NCBI GenBank assembly: GCA_039565995.1 | Contig: CP154795.1 | Coordinates: forward strand, 3,472,001 to 3,536,000 | DNA: 64,000 nt | DNA from: Propionibacteriaceae bacterium ZF39 | Lineage (GTDB): Bacteria; Actinomycetota; Actinomycetes; Propionibacteriales; Propionibacteriaceae | Direction of reading: 5' to 3' | Shown: positions 50,783 through 60,401 of the stretch, piece after piece | Layout of the letters: each line of letters begins with the position of its first letter | Numbering within the stretch: the first letter of the stretch is position 1 | Program-made: the position numbers and the translations under genes | Notes under the pieces: generated by a model | The model's input: only the letters and a program-made list of their open reading frames with translations | What the model was told of the DNA's origin: nothing | Databases searched by the model: none

Positions 50783-52170
50783 CCGAGCTCTTCTTCGAGA
50801 TCCGCCGCGATGGCGATCAGCAGGGCGTCCTCATGGAGCCGCCCCCCGAGCATGACGCCGAACGGCAACTCGACTCCGTCGACGATCTCCGTATGCAGCG
50901 GCAGGCTGATCGCCGGCCGGCCCGTGAGGTTGTAGATCGACGTCCACGGCGTGAACCGGGTCTGCTTGGCGAAGTCCTCGGCCGGGTCCTCGTCATCGCG
51001 CAGGGATCCGTGCACCGCGGGCGGCTGGGCCAGAGTCGGTGTGAGGATGAGGTCGAACTCGTCCCACAGCGCTGCGGTCTGCCGGGTCACCTGCTGGGCG
51101 GCGACGAGCGCGGCGGCATGCTCCTGCCCCGAATAGCGTCGGCCCTGCTCACGCAGCCAGCGGGTCAGCGGCCGCAGCCGGTCCTCGGCCTCGGGTGGCA
51201 CCGGCGCCCCGAGTGATCCGACCGCCCAGATCGCGGCGAAGGCATCCCAGGCCCGGGCGTCGAACGGTTTCGGCGCAGCGACGATCTCATGACCGAGTTC
51301 GCGCAGCATCGCGACGGTCTTCTCGACGGCCGCGAGCGCGCCAGGATGGACCTCGGCATCGTCGGTGATGACGGGCTCGGTGAGTACGCCCACGCGCAGC
51401 GGTTGGACGCGCTGGTCCGCGGCCGCGAGGAACGTGCCCGACGGGTTGGGGGCGAAATAGGGATCGCCCGGCCACCCCTGGGCCAGGGCATCGAGTGCCG
51501 CTGCGGTGTCCCGCACCGTCCGGGTCAGCACGCCCTCCGAGACCAGGCCGGGACCGTCGACACCGAGCGGCCCCTTCGAGACCCGGCCCCGGCTGGCTTT
51601 CAGCCCGACCAGGCCACACGCCGCGGCGGGAATGCGGATCGAGCCGCCACCGTCGGAACCATGCGCGAGGGCGACGACCTTCGACGCCACCGCAGCCGCT
51701 GCTCCCCCGGACGAGCCACCGGCCCCGCGCGTGGGATCGAACGGCGTGCTCGCCGGCGGCCGGCCCTCGGGCTCGGTGTAGCACGGCAGCCCGAACTCCG
51801 GCGTCGCCGTCTTGCCAATGATGACGGTCCCGGCATCCCGCAGGCGCATCACCACCCCGTCATCCGTGGTCGCGATGTTGCCGCGCAGCACGGGCGTACC
51901 GCCCTCCAACGGCAGCCCCGCCACCTGCGTGAGGTCCTTGATCGGACACGGCACCCCGAACAGCGGACCGGGCGTGAAACCCTCGTCGTCGAGCAGGCCC
52001 TGCAGTTCGTCGGCGCGGGCCAGCGCCCGCTCGTCGCAGATATGGGTGAACGCGCCGAGCGTGTCGGCATGGGCCCGGGCGAGCGCGTCCTCGGTGGCTT
52101 CGCGTACGCCGACCAGACCGGACCGGATCGCCGTCGACAGGTCCAGCGCACTCATCTCGTTGATCTGCAC
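50779..52170 (-). CDS. Amidase-signature hydrolase
   Basis: 463 residues. Amidase signature with the Ser-cisSer-Lys triad: Lys78 (CPIKDLTQVAG), the Gly/Ser block GAGGSSGGAAAAVASKVVAL (Ser153 region) and Ser177 (HGSDGGGSIRIPAAACGLVG). It hydrolyses amide bonds; the closest feel is indoleacetamide/nylon-oligomer-type amidases rather than GatA, since no GatB/GatC is near. GTG 52170 gives a family-typical N-terminus; ATG 52155 is an alternative. Confidence 0.88.
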   Translation of the reverse strand: MQINEMSALDLSTAIRSGLVGVREATEDALARAHADTLGAFTHICDERALARADELQGLLDDEGFTPGPLFGVPCPIKDLTQVAGLPLEGGTPVLRGNIATTDDGVVMRLRDAGTVIIGKTATPEFGLPCYTEPEGRPPASTPFDPTRGAGGSSGGAAAAVASKVVALAHGSDGGGSIRIPAAACGLVGLKASRGRVSKGPLGVDGPGLVSEGVLTRTVRDTAAALDALAQGWPGDPYFAPNPSGTFLAAADQRVQPLRVGVLTEPVITDDAEVHPGALAAVEKTVAMLRELGHEIVAAPKPFDARAWDAFAAIWAVGSLGAPVPPEAEDRLRPLTRWLREQGRRYSGQEHAAALVAAQQVTRQTAALWDEFDLILTPTLAQPPAVHGSLRDDEDPAEDFAKQTRFTPWTSIYNLTGRPAISLPLHTEIVDGVELPFGVMLGGRLHEDALLIAIAADLEEELG

Positions 52171-52222
52171 TCATCGAGTCTAGGCAAGGGCTTCTCAGAG
52201 TCTCCCGCGCGGCCCCCGGAGC

Positions 52223-52228
52223 TAGGCT
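52223..52228 (+). promoter_or_regulatory. -10 box for a leaderless start (GNAT)
   Basis: TAGGCT ends 6 nt before ATG 52235. Confidence 0.45.
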
Positions 52229-52234
52229 GTCGCC

Positions 52235-52708
52235 ATGCAGCCCCTGGTCCGTGTGGCAACCGCCGAGGATGTGTCCGCCCTCGTCGCGCTGCGCGCGGAG
52301 ATGTTCCGCTCGATGGGCAGCGATCCGGATGTCGACCCGGACTGGGAACAGGGCGCGACACGGTGGTTCGCCGACCGCATCGACGATCCCCGGTTCCGGT
52401 TCGCCGTGGTGGAGGTCGCCGGGCGGGTCGTGTCCTGCGCCATCGGGTTCCGGCGTGATACTCCGCCCTCACCCGGCAATCCGACGGGTGGGGACGTTCA
52501 CGTCAACAACGTGTCGACCACCGCGCAGGAACGCGGCAAGGGGTACGCCTCCCTCGCCCTGGCCGACATCATGGCCTGGGCCCGGGCCCATGGCGTACGC
52601 CGTGCCGAACTCATGGCGACCACCGAAGGGCGCGCACTCTATGAGCGCGAGGGATTCTCGGTGCACGACTACCCCGCGATGCGCGCCAGGCTGCAGGACT
52701 TCCCATGA
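52235..52708 (+). CDS. GNAT-family acetyltransferase
   Basis: 157 residues. N-terminal VRVATAEDVSALVALRAEMF, acetyl-CoA-binding VSTTAQERGKGYASLALADI and C-terminal ALYEREGFSVHDYPAMR. The substrate cannot be told. It is followed with ATGA overlap by a small unknown protein, so the two are co-translated. Confidence 0.87.
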   Translation: MQPLVRVATAEDVSALVALRAEMFRSMGSDPDVDPDWEQGATRWFADRIDDPRFRFAVVEVAGRVVSCAIGFRRDTPPSPGNPTGGDVHVNNVSTTAQERGKGYASLALADIMAWARAHGVRRAELMATTEGRALYEREGFSVHDYPAMRARLQDFP

Positions 52709-53022
52709 GCCACCCCGCCGAGCGCGTGATCGTGGTCACCGACGAGGGCAACCATTACCCGGGCTGGGTGATCCTCGACGACATCGTGCTCGTCCGCAAC
52801 CTGCGCCGCACCGACTTCTGTCCGACCGTGCGGGTCGAAGTCGAGGGGCGCGAACTCGGCGTACTCGATCGGATCAACAGCGCCCCCGCACCCGGCCGCA
52901 ACCGGAGCGGGGTCGCGCTGGTCCTGGCGGCCGGGTCGTTGTCCGTGGGCGGGGAGGCGTTGCCCCCGGACGCCACACCAGGTCCCTGGGCAGTCGAGTT
53001 CCCCGGGCTGGCATCGACCTAG
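52705..53022 (+). CDS. Small protein of unknown function
   Basis: 105 residues, predicted soluble, beta-rich. It starts MSHPAERVIVVTDEGNHYPG and contains DDIVLVRNLRRTDFCPTVRV. I do not recognise a family. The 4-bp overlap with the acetyltransferase and normal codon usage support it being real. It may be the partner or substrate of that enzyme. Convergent with the FAH-family gene 3 bp away. Confidence 0.6.
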   Translation: MSHPAERVIVVTDEGNHYPGWVILDDIVLVRNLRRTDFCPTVRVEVEGRELGVLDRINSAPAPGRNRSGVALVLAAGSLSVGGEALPPDATPGPWAVEFPGLAST

Positions 53023-53025
53023 AGC

Positions 53026-53859
53026 TCAGACCTGCTCGGCGACCGCCCTGTTGATGAGGGTGCCGATGCCGTCGATGTGGGTGGTGACGATGTCACCGTC
53101 GGCGAGGAACAGCTGGGGCTTGCGGGCGGCGCCGACCCCGCCGGTGGTGCCGGTCGCGATGACGTCTCCGGGCTTGAGGGTGATGAACGTGGACAGGTAC
53201 TGCACCAACGCCACCGGTCCGAAGACCAGGTCACCGGTGTTGTCGTGCTGCACGACCATGTCGTTGACCTTGCAGGTGATGTCGAGCGCGGGGTTGGCGC
53301 CGCCCGGGAGCTCGTCGGGCGTGACCATGACCGGGCCGAGCGGGGTCGTGTTCTCGAAGTTCTTGCCCTGGTCCCACATGGGTGAACGCCGCTGCCAGTC
53401 GCGCATGGAGATGTCGTTGAGCACGGAGAATCCGGCGATGGCGGCCGCGGCCTCGGCCTCGTCAGCGCGGCGGACCGACTTGCCGATGATCACGGCGAGC
53501 TCGATCTCCCAGTCGATCTTCTCGGATTCCGGCGCCATCTGGATGTCGTCGCGGGCACCGAGCAGTGTCTCGGGCCACTTGGCGAAGACCGTCGGATATT
53601 CGGGGATCTCGTGGCCGGTCTCCAGGATGTGGCTGCGATAGTTCAGGCCGATGCAGACGATCTTGCCGGGGTTGGTGATCAAGGGCGCATAGTCGAGATC
53701 GGCGGTGGCGAGTTCATCGCCCTCGGCGGCTGCCCGCTCCTGCCAATCCGGCTCGGCCAGCAGCAGGCCGAGGTCAGTGATACCCAGGTCGACGGCGTGG
53801 TCGCCCTCGATACGAACGGTGGTGGTGCCGAGGCCGCTGCGGACGGTGGCAAGCTTCAT
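53026..53859 (-). CDS. Fumarylacetoacetate hydrolase-family protein
   Basis: 277 residues from ATG 53859, which follows GGAGGATC; the longer frame to 53949 has no support. FAH fold: KIVCIGLNYRSHILETGHEI, PTVFAKWPETLLGA, metal ligands in EIELAVIIGKSVRRADEAEA (Glu-x-Glu) and FSVLNDISMRDWQ (Asp), and TGTTGGVGAARKPQLFLADG. Members hydrolyse C-C bonds or act as oxaloacetate decarboxylase or hydratase in aromatic breakdown. Substrate unknown. Confidence 0.9.
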   Translation of the reverse strand: MKLATVRSGLGTTTVRIEGDHAVDLGITDLGLLLAEPDWQERAAAEGDELATADLDYAPLITNPGKIVCIGLNYRSHILETGHEIPEYPTVFAKWPETLLGARDDIQMAPESEKIDWEIELAVIIGKSVRRADEAEAAAAIAGFSVLNDISMRDWQRRSPMWDQGKNFENTTPLGPVMVTPDELPGGANPALDITCKVNDMVVQHDNTGDLVFGPVALVQYLSTFITLKPGDVIATGTTGGVGAARKPQLFLADGDIVTTHIDGIGTLINRAVAEQV

Positions 53860-53967
53860 GGGATCCTCCGGTGCGTGGATTTCAGGGCACGCCAGGTGCC
53901 GACACTCCACGTTGGCACGCGACGCGTGCCACGGAGCGGATCCTCGCACTCAACAGGATTCGACTGC

Positions 53968-54954
53968 TCAGGTCGAACGGGTGACCACCTGATCGCACAG
54001 TTCCTCGAGCGCGGTTCGGGCAGGGCCCTCGGGCAGTACGCCCAGCCGGTCCCGGGCCACCCCAGCCCGTCGGGCGACCTCGGCACGCGCCTCGTCGATC
54101 GCCGGATGGCGACGCAGCAGCTCGATGGTCTCGGCCAGGTCGGCGTCCTCGGTCAGGTCCGAACGAATGAGTTCCTGCAGGCGCGCGTCGGCGGGATCGG
54201 TCGAGCGGAGCGCGAGGAGCGTGGGGAGCGTGGGTACGCCCTCCCGCAGGTCCGTGCCCGGTGTCTTGCCGGTGACATCGGACGTGATGTCGATGATGTC
54301 GTCGGAGAGCTGGAAGACGATGCCGATGTCCTCGCCGAACTGGCGCAGCGCCTCGAGCACCTCGGGCGAGGCGCCCGAGACCATGCCCCCGAAGAGGGCC
54401 GAGGTCGCGATGAGCGAGCCGGTCTTGTCGGCCACCACATCGAGGTAGTGGGCCAACGGATCCTCGCCCTCGGCGGGGCCGATGGTCTCGGCGATCTGGC
54501 CGTGCACCAGCCGGGCGAACGTCTCGGCCTGCAGGTGCACATAGTCGACGCCGAGCTCGGCGACCGTCGTGGACGCCCGCGCGAACAGGAAGTCGCCGAC
54601 GAGGATCGCCACGGAGTTCTGCCAGCGTCGGTTGGCGCTGGGCGCTCCCCGGCGGATATCGGCATCATCCATGACGTCGTCGTGATAGAGGCTCGCCACG
54701 TGGGTGAGCTCGACCACGAGCGCCGCCCGGATCAGATCCTCCTCGTCGACCTCGCCCCCGAAGTGGGAGGCGAGCACGACCAGCACGGGCCGGAACCGCT
54801 TGCCGCCCGCATTGATGATGTGTTGGGCCGCCTGGGTGACCAGCTCGGTCTGTCCGCCGGCACGCTCCAGCAGCCGTTCCTCGATGACTGCGAGGCGGTC
54901 TTGCATCGCCTCGGTGAACACCTCATCGGTCACAGCTCCACTGCCTGCCAGCAC
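53968..54954 (-). CDS. Long-chain trans-polyprenyl diphosphate synthase (menaquinone side chain)
   Basis: 328 residues. All-helical isoprenyl synthase with first Asp-rich motif LYHDDVMDDADIRRG, GDFLFARAS, and second motif FQLSDDIIDITSDVTGKTPG. It condenses isopentenyl diphosphate to a C40-C50 tail, as in GrcC/HepT-like enzymes. It lies 42 bp downstream of nuoN on the same strand, an arrangement common in actinobacteria, linking the menaquinone tail to complex I. Chain length cannot be set from sequence here. Confidence 0.92.
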   Translation of the reverse strand: MLAGSGAVTDEVFTEAMQDRLAVIEERLLERAGGQTELVTQAAQHIINAGGKRFRPVLVVLASHFGGEVDEEDLIRAALVVELTHVASLYHDDVMDDADIRRGAPSANRRWQNSVAILVGDFLFARASTTVAELGVDYVHLQAETFARLVHGQIAETIGPAEGEDPLAHYLDVVADKTGSLIATSALFGGMVSGASPEVLEALRQFGEDIGIVFQLSDDIIDITSDVTGKTPGTDLREGVPTLPTLLALRSTDPADARLQELIRSDLTEDADLAETIELLRRHPAIDEARAEVARRAGVARDRLGVLPEGPARTALEELCDQVVTRST

Positions 54955-54996
54955 ACATCCTCCTTCGAGATCAGATCGTCCACGCCTTCACCGGGA

Positions 54997-56568
54997 TCAG
55001 CGCAGGAACTCGCCTGCCATGGTCGCCACGTCCAGCAGTGGCCCGGGAAGAATACCGAGAAGCACCGTGATGATGCAGCCGACTGCCACCACCGAGGAGG
55101 TCATCCAGCTCGGCGTCACGACCTCGATGTCATCGTCGGCGGGCGCGGAGAAGAACATCACCAGGATGAGGCGGAGATAGATGTACGCCGCCACCAGCGA
55201 CACCAGCACGGCGACCACCACGAGCCAGCCGTAGCCACCGTTCCAGGCCGCTGCGAAGACGGCCCACTTGCCGATGAAGCCGGACGTCAGCGGGATGCCC
55301 GCGAACGACAGCAGGAACAGCGCGAAGGCTGCGGCCATGCCGGGCGACTTGCGCCCGAGACCCGCCCAGCCGTCGATCGAGGTGACCTCGCCGCCGGAGT
55401 TGCGGACCATGGTGACGATCGCGAAGGCACCGACGGTCGCGACACCGTACGCAGCCAGATAGAACATGACCGCGCCGACCGAGGTGAGCTGGCCGGTGCC
55501 GACACCGGTCTCGGCCTGCGCTGCACCGACCACCGCCGTGAGGAGGAAGCCCGCGTGGGCGACCGACGAATAGGCCAGCAGGCGCTTGATGTCGGTCTGG
55601 GTGATCGCGAAGATCGTGCCGATGATCATCGTCAGGACGGCGATCACGGCCATCAGCGGCTGCCAGTCCCAGACGCGGCCGCCGAGCGCGACATAGAAGA
55701 CCCGCAGCAGGGCACCGACCGCGGCGATCTTGGTGCACGCGGCCATGAAGGCGGTGACGGGCGTCGGCGCACCCTGATAGACGTCCGGCGTCCACGAGTG
55801 GAACGGCACGGCACCGACCTTGAACAGGAGGCCGATCGCCAGCAGGCCCATCGCGCCGAACAGCAGCGCCTCCGAGCCCTGCTGCGCGGTCACGGCGCGG
55901 GAGATCCCGCCCAGTTCGAGCGAACCGGAATAGCCATAGAGGAACGCCGCTCCCATGAGGAAGAACGCCGACGACAGGGCCCCCAGCAGGAAGTACTTGA
56001 CCGCGGCCTCCTGCGACAGCAGGCGGCGACGACGCGCCATGCCGGCCATCAGATAGAGCGGCAGCGACAGCACTTCGAGTGCGACGAACATCGTGATCAG
56101 GTCGTTGGCGGCCGGGAACAGCATCATGCCAGTCAGGGCGAAGAGCAGGAGCGGATAGATCTCGGTGTGCTCCAGCTTGGCCTTGATGGCGTCGGCCTCG
56201 GCGGGCGTACCCGGGACGGAGGCGGCCTGCGGCGTGAACGCCGTCGAGCCTCCGCCCAGGCGCCGCTCGGCGAAGATCAGCAGGCTGAACAGCGTCAGCA
56301 CCAGCAGCATCGTCCAGATGAAGTGGGTCGGGCCGTCGAGGGCGATGGCGCGGACCGCGCCGATGCCCAGGTTGCCGGCGGCCCAGTTCACGATCGTGAA
56401 GACCAGCGCCAGGATCAGGACGAAGGCGGTGAAGGGCACCTGGATGCCGGCGCGCTTGCCCCGGCGGGCGAAGGTTTCGATGCCGACCCCGACGCAACCA
56501 CCCAGGAAGACGACGATCAGCGGCGCGAGCTGCAGATAGTCGATGGAGGGGATTTCAAAGGTGAACAT
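54997..56568 (-). CDS. nuoN: NADH-quinone oxidoreductase subunit N
   Basis: 523 residues, about 14 membrane segments; antiporter-like proton channel of complex I. Conserved Glu in FVALEVLSLPLYLMAGMARR and Lys in LLFKVGAVPFHSWTPDVYQG, with QTDIKRLLAYSSVAHAGFLL. Last gene of the nuo operon; its start directly overlaps the nuoM stop by one base. Confidence 0.96.
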   Translation of the reverse strand: MFTFEIPSIDYLQLAPLIVVFLGGCVGVGIETFARRGKRAGIQVPFTAFVLILALVFTIVNWAAGNLGIGAVRAIALDGPTHFIWTMLLVLTLFSLLIFAERRLGGGSTAFTPQAASVPGTPAEADAIKAKLEHTEIYPLLLFALTGMMLFPAANDLITMFVALEVLSLPLYLMAGMARRRRLLSQEAAVKYFLLGALSSAFFLMGAAFLYGYSGSLELGGISRAVTAQQGSEALLFGAMGLLAIGLLFKVGAVPFHSWTPDVYQGAPTPVTAFMAACTKIAAVGALLRVFYVALGGRVWDWQPLMAVIAVLTMIIGTIFAITQTDIKRLLAYSSVAHAGFLLTAVVGAAQAETGVGTGQLTSVGAVMFYLAAYGVATVGAFAIVTMVRNSGGEVTSIDGWAGLGRKSPGMAAAFALFLLSFAGIPLTSGFIGKWAVFAAAWNGGYGWLVVVAVLVSLVAAYIYLRLILVMFFSAPADDDIEVVTPSWMTSSVVAVGCIITVLLGILPGPLLDVATMAGEFLR

Positions 56569-58094
56569 CAGTTGGATCCCTTCGCAATCGGCGTGGCCGG
56601 ATCAGCCATGTCGACCTGTTGCATCGTTGTCTGGACCGCCGGCTCGATGATGTCGAGCATCGGCTTCGGGAAGACGCCGAAGGCCAGGATGATGATCAGC
56701 AGCGGGGCGATGGCCCACTTCTCCCGACCGTTGAGGTCGCTGGAGCCGTCGGCTGCGAATGTCCTGGCGATCTGCGGCGTCACCGGACCGGTCATCGTGC
56801 GCTGATAGGTGAGCAGGATGTAGAGCGCCGACAGGACCATGGCGACGGTCGACAGGCCCGCGACCAGCGGCATCCGCGCATACGATCCGGCGATCACCAT
56901 GAACTCGGACACGAAGCTGGAGAAGCCGGGCAGCGCGAGCGAGGACAGGCCACCCATGAGGAACAGGCCGGCCAGCACCGGGGCGACCTTCTGGACACCA
57001 CCGAACGCGCGCAGATCCTGCGTACCCCGTCGTTGGACCAGGAAGCCCGCCACGAGGAACAGCACCGCCGTCGAGAAGGCGTGGTTGAACATATAGAAGG
57101 TGGCGCCGGTCATCGACACGCTCGTGAAGGCGAAGATGCCGAGCACGATGAAGCCGAAGTGGCTGATCGAGGTGAACGCGATCAGGCGCATGATGTCCTT
57201 CTGGCCCACCGCCGCGAGAGCGCCATAGATGATCGAGATCAGCGCGAGCACGACGATCACGGGCGATGCCCAGCGGCTGGCCTCGGGGAACAGCTCCAGG
57301 CAGAACCGGATCATGCCGAAGGTGCCGATCTTGTCGAGGATGCCGACCATCAGCGTGGAGGTGCCGGGGGTGCCGTGTTCGGCGGCATCCGGAAGCCACG
57401 TGTGGGCCGGGACCATCGGGGCCTTCAGCGCGAACGCGATGAAGAACCCGAGGAAGAGCCAGCGGCTCAGCGAACCGTCGAGGTCGAGTGCGGCGAGATC
57501 GGACAGCAGGAAGGTCGGCCGGCCGAGCTCGCGGATCGACACGACATAGAGCCCGATAACCGCGGCCAGCATGACCAGGCCACCGGCGAGGCCGAACAAC
57601 AGGAACTTGATCGCCGCATACCCGCGCCGGGCGCCACCGAAGCCACCCAGCAGGAAGTACATCGGGATCAGCGTCGCCTCGAAGAAGAGATAGAACAGCA
57701 GCACGTCGGTCGACAGGAACACGAACAGCGACAGCGACTCGAGCACGAGCACGAGGGCGAAATAGACGTGGGCGTTCCAGCGATCGTCGGCGTCCACGGT
57801 GTCCCACGACGCGAGGAGCACGAACGGCGTCAGGACCACGGTGAGCAGCACCATGGTGAGGCTGATGCCGTCCAGCCCGAGGGCATAGTTCGCGCCGAAG
57901 GCCTCGATCCAGGGCAGCTGGACCGAGAAGCGCTCACCAGCGGCGTACTGGATCGCGATGACCACACCCAGGACGAGGGTGGCCAGCGAGAAGACCATGC
58001 CCAGGGACTTGGCCCGCTCGCCCTTCACCATCATCAGCACGGCGGCGCCGAGCAGGGGCAGCACGCCCAGCAACGAGAGCCAGGGGAAACTCAT
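56568..58094 (-). CDS. nuoM: NADH-quinone oxidoreductase subunit M
   Basis: 508 residues; second antiporter-like proton channel. Diagnostic parts: GANYALGLDGISLTMVLLTV, YLFFEATLIPMYFLLGGFGG, ALKAPMVPAHTWLPDAAEHG and GQKDIMRLIAFTSISHFGFI. The conserved Glu (FEATLIP) and Lys (ALKAP) are present. 17 bp separate it from nuoL upstream. Confidence 0.96.
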   Translation of the reverse strand: MSFPWLSLLGVLPLLGAAVLMMVKGERAKSLGMVFSLATLVLGVVIAIQYAAGERFSVQLPWIEAFGANYALGLDGISLTMVLLTVVLTPFVLLASWDTVDADDRWNAHVYFALVLVLESLSLFVFLSTDVLLFYLFFEATLIPMYFLLGGFGGARRGYAAIKFLLFGLAGGLVMLAAVIGLYVVSIRELGRPTFLLSDLAALDLDGSLSRWLFLGFFIAFALKAPMVPAHTWLPDAAEHGTPGTSTLMVGILDKIGTFGMIRFCLELFPEASRWASPVIVVLALISIIYGALAAVGQKDIMRLIAFTSISHFGFIVLGIFAFTSVSMTGATFYMFNHAFSTAVLFLVAGFLVQRRGTQDLRAFGGVQKVAPVLAGLFLMGGLSSLALPGFSSFVSEFMVIAGSYARMPLVAGLSTVAMVLSALYILLTYQRTMTGPVTPQIARTFAADGSSDLNGREKWAIAPLLIIILAFGVFPKPMLDIIEPAVQTTMQQVDMADPATPIAKGSN

Positions 58095-58111
58095 CTGTGC
58101 GACTCCTTGGG

Positions 58112-60091
58112 TCAGGCCATGCGGCCGAGGACGAGCACGATCCCGACGAGGGCGGCACCGGCCACCATCGTGAGGGCGTACGAGCGGACATAACCCGTCT
58201 GGAGGCGACGGAGCTGGGTGGACAGGCCGCCGAAGGTGGCGGCCGTGCCGTTGACGAATCCGTCGACACCCTTGCTGTCGATGGTGCTGGCGATGGCGTT
58301 CGCGGTGCCCATGACGGGCTTGACCACGAGGACGTCGTTGAGCGCGTCACCATAGAGGTCGTTGCGGGCCGCTACCTCGAGCGCGTTGCCCGACGGCTGA
58401 TAGGTCGGGACGTCCTTGCGGAAGACCCACCAACCGGCGAGTACGCCGAGCGCGACCACAGCAAGCGTGACCAAGCCGATCGGGGAGACGAAGCCCTCCC
58501 ACCAGCTGGCCGGCGAGTGGGCCACGTGGTGTCCACCGACGGCCGGGTCGAGCCAGCCGACGATGAAACCGTTGAGCAGGAAGCCGCCGACGATCGACAG
58601 GACCGCGAGGATGATCAGCGGCACCGTCATCACGGCCGGCGACTCGTGCGGATGACGCTCGACGAAGCCATCGGGGTTGTTCTCGTTCTCCTTGACCCAA
58701 CGACGCTTGCCCCAGAAGGTCATCATCATCATGCGGGTCATGTAGTAGGCGGTGACGAAGGCGCCGATGATCGCGAGTACGCCCACCAGCGGGCTGTGCT
58801 GGAAGGCCACGGTGATGATGTGGTCCTTCGAGAACGCGCCCGAGAAGCCGGGCACACCGATGATCGCGAGATAGCCCATCGCGAAGGTCAGGTAGGTGAC
58901 CTTCATGAACTTCGACAGCCCGCCATAGTTGCGCATGTTGACGTCGTCGTTCATGCCGTGCATGACGGATCCCGCACCGAGGAACATGTTGGCCTTGAAG
59001 AAGCCGTGCGTGATCAGGTGGAAGATCGCGAAGGCGTACGCCGCCGGGCCGATGCCCGCCGCCATCAACATGTAGCCGATCTGGGACATCGTGGAGCCGG
59101 CGAGGGCCTTCTTGATGTCGTCCTTCGACGTACCGATCCAGGCGCCGGCGAGCAGCGTCACCGTGCCGACCACGACGACAGCCGTCGACGCGATCTGGGT
59201 CTGGGTGTAGATGGCGTGCGACCGGGTGACGAGATAGACACCCGCGGTGACCATGGTGGCCGCGTGGATGAGCGCCGACACCGGGGTCGGGCCCTCCATT
59301 GCGTCCAGGAGCCAGGACTGCAGCGGCACCTGCGCCGACTTGCCGCAGGCAGCCAGGAGCAGGAAGAAGCCGATCATGGTGGCCGTCGTGGTGCCGGCAC
59401 CGAACAGCGTGCCGTCGGCCGTGGCCAGCTCACCGGCCCGGGCGTTGATGTCGGCGAAGGCGACCGAGCCGAAGGTGGCGAAGAGTGTGGCCATCGCGAG
59501 CGCCATGCCGATATCACCGACGCGGTTGACCACGAAGGCCTTCTTGGCCGCTGCGGCCGCGGACGGCTTGTGCTGCCAGAAGCCGATCAGGAGGTAGGAC
59601 GCGAGGCCCACGCCTTCCCAGCCGATGAAGAGCACGAGGTAGTTGTCGGCCAGCACCAGCAGCAGCATGGCCGCGATGAAGAGGTTGAGGTAGGCGAAGA
59701 AACGTCGACGCCGCTCGTCATGGGCCATGTAGCCGATCGAATAGATGTGGATCAGCGAGCCCACACCGGTGATCAGCAGGACGAAGAGGATCGACAGCTG
59801 ATCGACCAGGAGGCCGACATTCACATCCCACGGCCCGACGCCGATCCACTCATAGAGCACCGCGTTCACCGAGCGACGCTCGGGGTTGAACAGCATCTGG
59901 CCCATGAGGCAGGCGCCGATCACGAACGACCAGAGCGACGCGGCGGTGCCGAGGAAGTGGCCCCACTTGTCGCCGGCGCGCCCGACGAGGAGCAGGATCG
60001 CGGCCGACACCAGCGGCACGGCGATCATGGTCCAGGCCCAATTGAACATCCCCACCGCTTCGATCGTGGTGGTTGTTTCGAGAAGGTTCAC
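58112..60091 (-). CDS. nuoL: NADH-quinone oxidoreductase subunit L
   Basis: 659 residues; distal proton channel with the long lateral helix at the C-terminus. Key parts: VGLLVDQLSILFVLLITGVG, FIGWEGVGLASYLLIGFWQH, KSAQVPLQSWLLDAMEGPTP, and KDDIKKALAGSTMSQIGYML. The N-terminus MNLLETTTTIEAVGMFNWAW is slightly longer than in E. coli. It follows nuoK by 10 bp. Confidence 0.96.
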   Translation of the reverse strand: MNLLETTTTIEAVGMFNWAWTMIAVPLVSAAILLLVGRAGDKWGHFLGTAASLWSFVIGACLMGQMLFNPERRSVNAVLYEWIGVGPWDVNVGLLVDQLSILFVLLITGVGSLIHIYSIGYMAHDERRRRFFAYLNLFIAAMLLLVLADNYLVLFIGWEGVGLASYLLIGFWQHKPSAAAAAKKAFVVNRVGDIGMALAMATLFATFGSVAFADINARAGELATADGTLFGAGTTTATMIGFFLLLAACGKSAQVPLQSWLLDAMEGPTPVSALIHAATMVTAGVYLVTRSHAIYTQTQIASTAVVVVGTVTLLAGAWIGTSKDDIKKALAGSTMSQIGYMLMAAGIGPAAYAFAIFHLITHGFFKANMFLGAGSVMHGMNDDVNMRNYGGLSKFMKVTYLTFAMGYLAIIGVPGFSGAFSKDHIITVAFQHSPLVGVLAIIGAFVTAYYMTRMMMMTFWGKRRWVKENENNPDGFVERHPHESPAVMTVPLIILAVLSIVGGFLLNGFIVGWLDPAVGGHHVAHSPASWWEGFVSPIGLVTLAVVALGVLAGWWVFRKDVPTYQPSGNALEVAARNDLYGDALNDVLVVKPVMGTANAIASTIDSKGVDGFVNGTAATFGGLSTQLRRLQTGYVRSYALTMVAGAALVGIVLVLGRMA

Positions 60092-60101
60092 CGCTATCCC
60101 C

Positions 60102-60401
60102 TCAGAACTTCAGCAGGTTCGCGTCGTCGACCGAGGCCGAGCGGCGGGTCCGGAAGATGGCCACGATGATCGCCAGGCCGACCACGACTTCTGCCGCAGC
60201 CACGACCATGACGAAGAACGACGCGACCTGGCCGTGCAGGTTGCCGTGCACGCGGGAGAAGGTCACCAGCGCCAGGTTGCAGGCGTTCAGCATCAGCTCG
60301 ACGGACATGAACGCCACGATCGCGTTGCGTCGGACCATGAATCCGACCGTGCCGATCGTGAACAGGATGACCGACAGGATCAGGTAATTGTCGGGGCTCA
60401 C
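60102..60401 (-). CDS. nuoK: NADH-quinone oxidoreductase subunit K
   Basis: 99 residues, three membrane segments, exact family length. Conserved Glu residues in [19 protein letters not shown] and [20 protein letters not shown]. Its start overlaps the nuoJ stop by 4 bp. Confidence 0.96.
   Translation of the reverse strand: MSPDNYLILSVILFTIGTVGFMVRRNAIVAFMSVELMLNACNLALVTFSRVHGNLHGQVASFFVMVVAAAEVVVGLAIIVAIFRTRRSASVDDANLLKF

Noticed and set aside
53611-56805. 1064-codon plus-strand open frame
   Set aside because: It is antisense to the FAH-family gene, the polyprenyl synthase and nuoN; the translation is Asp/Arg/His-rich, as expected from the shadow of high-GC genes.
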